Assembly: GCA_016713035.1 (NCBI GenBank)
Contig: JADJPW010000003.1
Coordinates: forward strand, 620,001-684,000
Length of the DNA: 64,000 nt
Origin: Verrucomicrobiaceae bacterium
GTDB lineage: Bacteria > Verrucomicrobiota > Verrucomicrobiia > Verrucomicrobiales > Verrucomicrobiaceae
Direction: 5' to 3'
The position numbers were made by a program, and so were the translations under genes. The notes beneath the pieces are model-generated. The model saw only the letters and a program-made list of their open reading frames with translations. It was not told where the DNA came from and did not search any database. Positions 45,583-52,656 of the stretch are shown one piece after another; position 1 is the first letter of the stretch; each line of letters opens with the position of its first letter.

Positions 45583-45834
45583 CTGGGGGCCGCTTTCCGG
45601 CCTGAAACGGGGCTTTTCCGCCCGAAAACGACGCCCCCATTCGCTGCGGGGGCCGCGCTGGACGCTCCGGGGGCGGAGTTCCCGCCTGCGGGGGCGTCGC
45701 TGAGCCTTCCGGGGGCAGCGCTCCGCCGTGCGGGGGTGCCCCCATGCGGCGCGGGGGCGGAGTTCCATCTGCCGGGGGCAGCGGTCCACGGCGCGGGGGC
45801 AGCGCTCCGCCAGCCGGGGGCGGCCCCCATTTGC
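45583..45834. repeat. 21-bp GC-rich tandem repeat, 12 units
   Basis: Twelve 21-base units, most beginning (G/C)CG GGG GC, run without slippage from 45583 to 45834; three or four weaker units may follow to about 45885. The period of 7 codons keeps frames open on both strands. In the plus frame the units read like PGAEFPP, AGASLSL, PGAALRR, AGAEFHL. Third positions are not obviously favoured for change, so coding is unproven; a frame of 201 codons (45457-46062) covers it but has no ribosome binding site or homology. Confidence 0.85.
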
Positions 45835-45892
45835 GCCACCGAAGCCCCCGCCGCCCGCAGCGGAGCCCCCGCAGCGCGGAACGGACACCCCG

Positions 45893-46056
45893 GAGACGAG
45901 ACCGGGAGATTTGGAGACAAGGAGAGGGGGAGATTTTTGCGCTCCGCGCTTCTCCTGGTCTCCCAGTCTCCCGGCGCATCCGTGATGCCAGTATCGCTGT
46001 CTTGGCCGCAGGCCAGTCTCCTCGTCTGCCTGTCTCCCCATCTCCAAGTCTTCCCC
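45893..46056. repeat. Degenerate octamer-type repeats, inverted, right of the 21-bp array
   Basis: The gagac/ggagat units seen at 45266 return here (ggagacgagaccgggagatttggagac) and are mirrored by ggtctcccagtctcccgg after a core gcgc-tcc-gcgc near 45940, forming a large imperfect hairpin (45893-45972). A further run of gtctcc/gtctgcc units (46016-46051) reaches to within eight bases of the next start codon. Confidence 0.75.
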
Positions 46057-46058
46057 CT

Positions 46059-46844
46059 ATGAACTGGAACCACTCCACCTGGGACAGCGGGTTTTGGGAC
46101 CAGCCGTCCGACTACTTTTCACCTCACCCTCAACCCAACTCCAAAGTGAAACGCCAAGACTACTTCCCCAGCCGCATCGGAGACCAGGTCAACTGGCTCG
46201 ATAACTACGCCGCCAAGCTCCCCATCCACGGGGCTACGCTCGGCGTCATCGCGGGCGACATCTCCGCCAGCGTGAACGACGCGAAATATGCGAACTACGT
46301 GCTCGGCACCTGGCTCACTGCCGTGCGAGCATTTTCGCCCAGCACCACGGATGCCGTGGATGATGTGCTCACGGGCGGCGGCACCGGCGCGATGGTGCTG
46401 CCCACCTTCACCGCGCCTGCCCTGCCTGCCGGAGTCACGGCAGCGATCCCTGGCACGCTGAACCGCATCTTTGCCCTCATTTCCAAAATGAAGCTCAGCG
46501 CGGGCTACACGGAGGCCATCGGCACCGATCTGGGCATCGTGGGTGCGGCGGCCACGGAGAAGGCGCTGCCAAAGTTCAGCGCCGACCTGCTGCAAGGCGC
46601 GGGCTGCCAGTGCGTGAAGCTGACCTTCGCCAAATACGGCCACATGGGCGTGTATATCGAGAGCCGCCGTGGCACGGGTGCGTGGGAGTTCCAAGCCATC
46701 GACACCGAAAGCCCCTACATGGACGAGCGCCCGCTGCTGCAAGCCGGAACCCCCGAAGTGCGCGAATACCGCCTGCGCTTCTGGGACAAAGGCACGCCGA
46801 ACGGCGACTGGACCGATGTGGTGAAGGTGACGGTCTCGCCCTGA
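46059..46844 (+). CDS. Conserved protein of unknown function, C-terminal Fn3-like strand
   Basis: 261 aa from the ATG at 46059 (MNWNHSTWDSGFWDQ). After a polar lead comes KRQDYFPSRIGDQVNWLDNYAAKLP, a motif I recall in uncharacterised PVC proteins, then a helical segment with the low-complexity patch AFSPSTTDAVDD ... GGGTGAMVLPTFTAPALPAGV. The end (KYGHMGVYIESRRGTG ... VREYRLRFWDKGTPNGDW) resembles a fibronectin-III-like beta domain with a metal- or ligand-free core. No signal peptide. Repeats lie directly before and after the gene, and the next gene is a likely partner. Confidence 0.75.
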   Translation: MNWNHSTWDSGFWDQPSDYFSPHPQPNSKVKRQDYFPSRIGDQVNWLDNYAAKLPIHGATLGVIAGDISASVNDAKYANYVLGTWLTAVRAFSPSTTDAVDDVLTGGGTGAMVLPTFTAPALPAGVTAAIPGTLNRIFALISKMKLSAGYTEAIGTDLGIVGAAATEKALPKFSADLLQGAGCQCVKLTFAKYGHMGVYIESRRGTGAWEFQAIDTESPYMDERPLLQAGTPEVREYRLRFWDKGTPNGDWTDVVKVTVSP

Positions 46845-46851
46845 CGGGCGG

Positions 46852-46945
46852 GTTCTTGGTTCGGTGTTCTTTGTTCCTGGTTCCCTGAGAACAAGCACCG
46901 AGCCAGAACCAACCAAGAACAAGGAACCATGAACCCAGAACAAAA
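46852..46945. repeat. Inverted heptamer microrepeat (GTTC / GAAC units)
   Basis: GTTC occurs at 46852, 46859, 46866, 46873 and 46880, an exact 7-base register. The complement GAAC follows at 46889, 46906, then 46917, 46924, 46931 and 46938, again every 7 bases. The whole fills the gap between the two unknown genes and could fold as a long imperfect hairpin. Confidence 0.9.
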
Positions 46946-46951
46946 AACGCC

Positions 46952-47194
46952 ATGCCCTTCGATCCCACCAAACCCGCTAACAATGCGCCGCTCTCCAGCG
47001 CGGAGATGCGCTCGCAACTCACCGGCCTCAACGACAACATCACCAATGCCGTGAACGCCGCCATCTCTGGCACCAGCGCCAACAGCAATGGCGTGAGCAC
47101 GCTGAACCTCATCATCAGCGATCCACCCCAACAGTGGGAGGTGCAGCAGATGGCGGACAAAATCGACGAGCTGATCAATGCCCTGCGGCGGTAG
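46952..47194 (+). CDS. Small protein of unknown function, partner of 46059
   Basis: 80 aa from the ATG at 46952. The N-terminus MPFDPTKPANNAPLSSAEMRSQLTGLNDNI is a form I recall from short PVC proteins that sit beside MNW...-type proteins and sometimes carry collagen-like tails. The middle is Asn/Ser/Ala-rich, the C-terminus amphipathic (QWEVQQMADKIDELINALRR). No known function. Confidence 0.7.
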   Translation: MPFDPTKPANNAPLSSAEMRSQLTGLNDNITNAVNAAISGTSANSNGVSTLNLIISDPPQQWEVQQMADKIDELINALRR

Positions 47195-47274
47195 GGCCGA
47201 GCGGCGATTGCGATTCCATTTTCTCTCGAAAATCAGAATGAAGTTTTTTGCGGCGCTGCTGTCATAAGGTGCCC

Positions 47275-49494
47275 GTGTCTCACTCTCCGTCTTCTCCTCC
47301 CGCCGCTATCATCCAGGATGTGCCTGAATCGCTCCGTGCCGCTGCTGCTAGCATCGCTCCGCGTGTTTTGTTCTCTTTACCGGGGGATTTGACCCACCAG
47401 GGGGCTCCGGCGCAGATGTGGCTGGTGGTGACGGATGAGGCGGTGCATGTCTTTGACGAAAAATCCGAGCAGGCGGCCTATGAGCTGAAAAAAGCGGATA
47501 AGGCACGGCTGCTGCAGACGGTGGGCAGTGCGTTCATTCAGCTCCGTATCGCGGGGGTGTATGTGGATGTGCTACGCATCAGCAATGGCCTGCGGGAGCT
47601 GCATGGGCGTGGGGTGGCGCAGATCCGCCGCTTGATCGCGGGGGATGATTTTCAGCCGGATGCGCTGCGTAGCCAGAGTGAGACGATCTGCGGTGCCTGT
47701 GCGCTGCCGCTGCCTGCCGCGAAGGCTCCATGCCCGCGCTGTGCGAATAAGGGCGGCATTTTCCGCCGCACCTTCACGCTGATGCGGCCGTATTGGTCGT
47801 CGATCCTGCTTTTACTCGGGGTGATGGTCGCGGGGGTGTGCCTGGACCTCGTCCCGCCGCTGCTGACGCGGAAACTGGTGGATGAGGTGATCACGCCCCG
47901 CAAAAACATGGATTGGTTGCCATGGATACTGGGCGGTCTGGTGGCGGCGAGCACCTGCCGCATGCTTTTGAATATCGTGATTGGCCGGACGAGCAGTTTT
48001 GTGGGCACGCGGATCACCAAAGAGCTGCGTGAGCGGGTGCAGGGCAAGCTGCTGGGCCTGAATGTGGACTACTACAACCGCCACAGTGCGGGCAGCCTCA
48101 TGAGCCGGGTGCTGAATGATGTGGATTACTTCCAGGGCTTTGTGAGTCAGATGGCGCAGGGCTTTTTGCTCAATGTGCTGCTGGTGATGGGCATCGGGAC
48201 GACGCTGTTTGTGATGAACTGGAAGCTGGCGCTGTGGGTGATGATTCCGATCCCTTTTGTGCTGCTGGGCACGGCGGTGTACTGGAATGTGATCTACCCA
48301 CGCTACTACCGTGTGTGGGATAGTCAGAGCAAGATGGCGCAGTCGCTCACGGGCCTGCTACAGGGCATCCGGCTGGTGAAGGCCTTTGGCCAGGAGGAGC
48401 GGGAGAAGGCCCGTTTTGCGAAGACGGCGGGTTATGTGCAGACGGCCAAGCGCTCGCTGGAGATGAGTGCTGCGACGTTCAATCCGATCATGGGCTTCAT
48501 CTTCGGGCTAGGAGGCCTGATCGTGTGGAATGCGGGTGGTCGGGATGTTTTGGCCGATAAAATCAGCCTGGGCACGCTGATGGCCTTCTTTGCGCTGCTG
48601 GGCATGTTTTACAGCCCGGTGCAGGCGCTGAGTATGTTTTCGAGCTGGCTCACGGGTTTCATGGCCGCTGGTCAGCGTGTGTTTGAGGTGCTGGATAGCA
48701 CCAGCCAACTGGAGGAGCCTAGCGAGAGCCGCCGCCTCACCGCCCTCCAGGGCAGAGTGGAGCTGAAGAACGTGACCTTTGGTTACGATCCGTATGCTCC
48801 GGTGCTGAAAAATGTGAGCCTCACCATCGAGCCGGGGCAGTTCGTCGGCATCGTGGGCAAGAGCGGCAGCGGGAAGACGACGCTGGTGAATCTGATCTGC
48901 CGCTTCTACGATCCGCAGGAGGGCTGCGTGCTCATTGATGGCGAAAATGTGCGTGAGCTCGGCACGGATGCGCTGCGGGAAAATATCGGCCTCGTTTTGC
49001 AGGAGAGTTTCATGTTCCGTGCCAGCATCGCGGAAAACATCGCCTACGGCCGACCTGATGCGGCACCGCAGGACATCATCCAGGCAGCGAGGGCGGCGAA
49101 TGCGCATGACTTCGTCGCCCGCAAGGCGGCTGGCTACGACACGAAGCTAGGTGAGAACGGCGCAGGACTCTCTGGTGGCGAAAAACAGCGCCTGAGCATC
49201 GCACGGGCGCTTTTGACCGATCCGGCCATCCTGATCATGGATGAGGCTACCTCCGCCGTGGACACGGAAAGTGAGCAGGAAATCCAAAGGGCACTGGCTC
49301 GCGCGTGCAAGGGCCGCACGACGATCGCCATCGCCCACCGCCTCTCCACGCTGAAAAATGCCGACATCATCCACGTCATGGATGAGGGCCGCGTGGCGGA
49401 AAGCGGCTCCCATGATGATCTGATGGCCAAGGACGGCATCTATGCACGCCTGGTCAAAATCCAAACGGAGCTCACACGGCTCGAAGCAGCTTAA
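47275..49494 (+). CDS. ABC exporter (type IV fold) with N-terminal zinc-ribbon region
   Basis: 739 aa from the GTG at 47275, chosen for aaggtg a few bases upstream. About 160 residues precede the exporter core and end in a likely zinc ribbon (CGACALP ... CPRC, about 138-155). Then six membrane helices (about 170-450) and an ATPase: Walker A GKSGSGKTTL near 526, Q-loop LVLQESFMF, signature LSGGEKQRLSIARAL near 632, Walker B ILIMDEATS, H-loop AHRLSTL. The fold is MsbA-like; it acts as a dimer in the inner membrane. Homologues with this N-terminal region pair with DUF1854 proteins, as here, and in Burkholderiales are labelled cyanophycin-metabolism-associated. No cyanophycin gene is in this window. 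Confidence 0.93.
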   Translation: MSHSPSSPPAAIIQDVPESLRAAAASIAPRVLFSLPGDLTHQGAPAQMWLVVTDEAVHVFDEKSEQAAYELKKADKARLLQTVGSAFIQLRIAGVYVDVLRISNGLRELHGRGVAQIRRLIAGDDFQPDALRSQSETICGACALPLPAAKAPCPRCANKGGIFRRTFTLMRPYWSSILLLLGVMVAGVCLDLVPPLLTRKLVDEVITPRKNMDWLPWILGGLVAASTCRMLLNIVIGRTSSFVGTRITKELRERVQGKLLGLNVDYYNRHSAGSLMSRVLNDVDYFQGFVSQMAQGFLLNVLLVMGIGTTLFVMNWKLALWVMIPIPFVLLGTAVYWNVIYPRYYRVWDSQSKMAQSLTGLLQGIRLVKAFGQEEREKARFAKTAGYVQTAKRSLEMSAATFNPIMGFIFGLGGLIVWNAGGRDVLADKISLGTLMAFFALLGMFYSPVQALSMFSSWLTGFMAAGQRVFEVLDSTSQLEEPSESRRLTALQGRVELKNVTFGYDPYAPVLKNVSLTIEPGQFVGIVGKSGSGKTTLVNLICRFYDPQEGCVLIDGENVRELGTDALRENIGLVLQESFMFRASIAENIAYGRPDAAPQDIIQAARAANAHDFVARKAAGYDTKLGENGAGLSGGEKQRLSIARALLTDPAILIMDEATSAVDTESEQEIQRALARACKGRTTIAIAHRLSTLKNADIIHVMDEGRVAESGSHDDLMAKDGIYARLVKIQTELTRLEAA

Positions 49495-49500
49495 ACAACC

Positions 49501-50046
49501 ATGAATGCGACCAATATCATCTCTTTGCCGCCCATCCCAGGCACCGTACGCTACCTCGCCCCTGCGACGACGGAGCTGCGGCGTGGCGCTCATGGCACAC
49601 TAAACTGTGACATCGCGGGGGACCGTGTGTACGAGGGTGTGACGGCGGTGCGGCTGTTTCCGATCACCTTGGGCGACCAATTCATCTCCCTGCGCCACAC
49701 GGACGAAAAGGACAAGGACCACGAAATCGGCATCATCGAGCGGCTGAGCGAGTTCCCAGCAGAAACAGCCCGCGAGGTGCTCTCCTGCCTGAATGCGCAT
49801 TACCACGAGCGGATCATCCAGCGCATCTGGAAGATCAAACACCAGTATGGGCAGCTATTCTTCACCGTGGACACGAATGCGGGCAAAACTGAGTTTGTGA
49901 TGCCCTGGCGCCATGACCGTGCGGAGGAATATGGCAGCAAGGGCCGCGTGTTGCTCGATTCACTGAACAATCGCTACCTCATCCCCGATTTGGAGGCACT
50001 CGCCCCGAAGGAGCGGCATAAGCTGCTGACATATATCTATTGGTGA
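49501..50046 (+). CDS. DUF1854 family protein
   Basis: 181 aa from the ATG at 49501, six bases after the ABC transporter stop, so co-translation is likely. DUF1854 hallmarks: GAHGTLNCDIAGDRVYEGVTAVRLFPIT, FISLRHTDEKDKDHEIGIIERLSEFP, FFTVDTNAGKTEFVMPWRHDRAEEYGSKGRVLLDSLNNRYLIPDLEAL (quoted in short overlapping pieces). Soluble beta-rich protein, always found beside this transporter type; its role is probably regulatory or in substrate handling, but unproven. Confidence 0.9.
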   Translation: MNATNIISLPPIPGTVRYLAPATTELRRGAHGTLNCDIAGDRVYEGVTAVRLFPITLGDQFISLRHTDEKDKDHEIGIIERLSEFPAETAREVLSCLNAHYHERIIQRIWKIKHQYGQLFFTVDTNAGKTEFVMPWRHDRAEEYGSKGRVLLDSLNNRYLIPDLEALAPKERHKLLTYIYW

Positions 50047-50158
50047 GTAACAAAATGTACACGCACGGAATAGGGGCTGGCCCTTGTGCAAGCGGCAATC
50101 GCGTTCAAGGATACGACTCCCCTGCCCTGCTGCGATGCATCCGCAGGCACGCCCCCTT

Positions 50159-51712
50159 ATGTCTGATCTCGCTGCCAAATCCTCCCCGTCGCCTGAAAAT
50201 GCCGTGATTTACGTCGGTGCCGCCTCTGTCGCCATGCTCATCGGAGTATGCGGTGAGGATGGTGGACCGCTGAGGGCTATTGAGCACCTAGATAGGCCGC
50301 TGCCGCTGGCGCGGGACATCTTTCGTGGTGGCGGCATCACGCGTGCGACGATGGAGCAGGCGGTGAGCATCATGCGTGATTACCTACTCGCGACACGCGA
50401 GTACGGCATCCCCGCAGCCCAGGTGCGTATTTTCACCACCAACATCCTCGCCGAAGCAGCGAACCACGAGATTTTCCTCAATCGCCTCCAAATCCAGACC
50501 GGCGTATCCCCCGCACTCATTGATGACGGGAATATGACCCGCTTAGTCTTCCAGATCGCGCAGCGGCTGCTCCAAAGGAACCCGCGATTGGCAGAAGGAC
50601 ACACGTTTGTGACCCACATCGGCCCAGGGAACACCCGTGCGATGTATTTCAAGCAAGGACGGCTCGCTGCGTATTCAAATTACCGCCTGGGCATCTTCCG
50701 GGCACGCGAGGCGGTCTCTGGCAGTGACGAAACGGCCCCCCAGCAGATGATGCACCTCGAAGAGCAGATCCGCGGCGTGGTGGATCATCTCGCGCAGGAC
50801 TACTCTGGCAGCCGGATCGACCACCATGTGGCCATCGGGGCGGAAATCCAGAGTGTGGCCCCGAAACTGGCGAAAGAGCGCCAAGGATCCTTCCAACTGC
50901 GAGAAGACGACCTGGCCCGATTCACCGAAAAAGTGGCCCGCATGACGCCAGAGCAGCTCGTGCGTGAGCTGCATGTGCATTACACAGGTGGAGAGGGCAT
51001 CGTACCTGCCCTCCAGACGAATCTGGCCCTCGCACGCCGATTCGGCGATGAATCCCTGTGGGTGCCGGTGGGAGATTTCAGCACGGAGCTGATGACGGAT
51101 CTCATGACGGCAGGATCACGCACGGAGGTCTTCCAGGAGGAGGTGCTGCAGTCCGCCAGCGAGATCGGCCTACGCTACAAAACGGACCGCAAGCATGCGG
51201 AGCATGTCACCGGCTTTGCACAGCAGCTTTTCCGCGAGTTGCAGCATCTGCACGGCCTAGATCCGAAGTTCGAGCTCGTGCTCTGCGTCGCCGCCACGCT
51301 GCATGATGTGGGCATGTTCATCAGCCCGCGTGAGCATCACAAGCACAGCCTCTACATCCTGCTGAACACAGAGATTTTCGGTCTCAGCACTCTGGATCGG
51401 GAGTTCGTAGCGCTGCTGGCACGCTACCACCGCCGCTACAATCCAGAACCGAGCCACCCCCACTTCGCCGATCTCAGCCGCGAAGACCGTATGATCGTGC
51501 TGAAACTGGCCGCGCTACTGCGCATCGCCGATGCGCTAGACCGCAGCCATGCGCAGCGCATCCGCAGCATCCAGCTCCGCCCAGATGGCCCCCGTCTGCG
51601 CATCCTCACCCAGGGCGTCGATGACACCACGGTGGAGCAAATGGCCATCGACTCGAAGTGCGATCTCTTCCGCGAGATCTATGGCTACGAGATTGTGCTG
51701 GCGAAACATTGA
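50159..51712 (+). CDS. Ppx/GppA-like ASKHA domain fused to HD domain
   Basis: 517 aa from the ATG at 50159 (an ATG eight codons upstream is possible). The first 300 residues follow the exopolyphosphatase/guanosine pentaphosphatase fold (VRIFTTNILAEAANHEIFL, GEGIVPALQTNLALA), but both phosphate loops are altered: the usual DxGSNS is YVGAASVAM and DxGGGS is HIGPGNTR. The C-terminal 170 residues are an HD domain with intact metal ligands (KHAEHVTGFAQ, TLHDVGMF, HHKHSLYIL, RIADALDRSHAQR). It may therefore act through the HD site on a nucleotide or phosphate compound rather than as a classic polyphosphatase. Confidence 0.87.
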   Translation: MSDLAAKSSPSPENAVIYVGAASVAMLIGVCGEDGGPLRAIEHLDRPLPLARDIFRGGGITRATMEQAVSIMRDYLLATREYGIPAAQVRIFTTNILAEAANHEIFLNRLQIQTGVSPALIDDGNMTRLVFQIAQRLLQRNPRLAEGHTFVTHIGPGNTRAMYFKQGRLAAYSNYRLGIFRAREAVSGSDETAPQQMMHLEEQIRGVVDHLAQDYSGSRIDHHVAIGAEIQSVAPKLAKERQGSFQLREDDLARFTEKVARMTPEQLVRELHVHYTGGEGIVPALQTNLALARRFGDESLWVPVGDFSTELMTDLMTAGSRTEVFQEEVLQSASEIGLRYKTDRKHAEHVTGFAQQLFRELQHLHGLDPKFELVLCVAATLHDVGMFISPREHHKHSLYILLNTEIFGLSTLDREFVALLARYHRRYNPEPSHPHFADLSREDRMIVLKLAALLRIADALDRSHAQRIRSIQLRPDGPRLRILTQGVDDTTVEQMAIDSKCDLFREIYGYEIVLAKH

Positions 51713-51829
51713 TCCAATACGCCTCCCCTTTGAGCTAGCTGGCCAAATGGCCCAAAGTCCTCATTCAGAGGAAGAAGAGCCATATAGCGGGGTTTCCATG
51801 CTTTTTTGTATGGTCGCATCATCGCCAAT

Positions 51830-51935
51830 GAGGAGGTGATTCTATTGTAAATTGAGAAAAGTGTAATTTTATTCAAATAATTATGGTAGATTACATAAGT
51901 TATATTAAATTTGATTGTTTCCACACTTTCTCGAC
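51830..51935 (+). promoter_or_regulatory. AT-rich upstream region of the coiled-coil/kinase operon
   Basis: About 100 bases here are strikingly AT-rich (for example attgtaaattgag, aattttattcaaataatt, ttatattaaattt) against a GC-rich background. The segment lies directly before the ATG at 51936 and after the HD-protein gene. It probably holds the promoter and possibly an upstream activating or nucleoid-protein site; no specific -35/-10 pair is claimed. Confidence 0.5.
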
Positions 51936-52607
51936 ATGCCAATCACCTTCTCGTTTTCAAGCCAACGCTCCTCGCAGCCCATCTCTGCGGGGTGGGCTGC
52001 TACGGAGACTGGGGTGACCGCAGAAAGAGATTCGTCAGCGCCGACCTCCCCTCCAACCACTCAAATCGAGTCACCCGCACGGGCCAATATGTTATTCGTC
52101 CCACCGAAACACCTTTCCCAGGCTCCCAAGCAACCATTTTCCAGTTCGCCCTCTGGCCCTGGTCCATACGGAGACGCCCTTTCCACCCAGACTCTACCCG
52201 TCCAGCCGAGGCGCCTCCATGATGTGCCACAGCCCAGTTTTGCCGATGAGCAGAGCGATGCCAATGCGGCGACTACACCCTTGTTGAACCCGCTCAGTCG
52301 GCACATGCACCTCGCAGAGCCCGAAGAGCCCGTCCCGCACCTTTCTGATCTGGCCAGCCAGATGGAGCAGTTGCGGAATGATTTCTTCTCCGCAGTGACG
52401 ACGATCAGTGCCCTGAGTGATCGTGTCGAGCGGCTAGAGAGCCGACTCCACACGGTGCAAAACGCAGCCACCACGGCCATCACCACCCTACGCGAGGAGA
52501 TCGGGCAATGGATCACTCACCACATGGATGCCGCCGTGGAGCAGCGCATGCGAGCTGTGTGGGAGAAGTATCAAGCCCAGACCACCAGCAATCCGACCAC
52601 CGTTTAG
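51936..52607 (+). CDS. Disordered protein with C-terminal coiled coil
   Basis: 223 aa from the ATG at 51936. Residues 1-120 are Ser/Pro/Thr/Gln-rich and probably unstructured (SSQRSSQPISAG, SAPTSPPTTQIESP). From about 130 a coiled coil begins (LSDLASQMEQLRNDFFSAVTTISALSDRVERLESRLHTVQNAATTAITTLREEIGQW in pieces), with heptad leucines and valines. No known domain. It ends 49 bases before the hybrid histidine kinase gene, so it may be its structural or signalling partner. Confidence 0.72.
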   Translation: MPITFSFSSQRSSQPISAGWAATETGVTAERDSSAPTSPPTTQIESPARANMLFVPPKHLSQAPKQPFSSSPSGPGPYGDALSTQTLPVQPRRLHDVPQPSFADEQSDANAATTPLLNPLSRHMHLAEPEEPVPHLSDLASQMEQLRNDFFSAVTTISALSDRVERLESRLHTVQNAATTAITTLREEIGQWITHHMDAAVEQRMRAVWEKYQAQTTSNPTTV

Positions 52608-52656
52608 GACGCCGTCCCTAGCCACCCGCCCCTCCCGCACTCCCACACCTCCCGAT

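Noticed and set aside
45266..45834. Possible CRISPR array
   Set aside because: Units are directly adjacent without unique spacers and no cas gene is in the window.
45457..46062. 201-codon plus-strand frame across the 21-bp array, plus three minus-strand frames
   Set aside because: A 21-base GC-rich period leaves almost all frames open; no independent support for coding, so kept only as a repeat.
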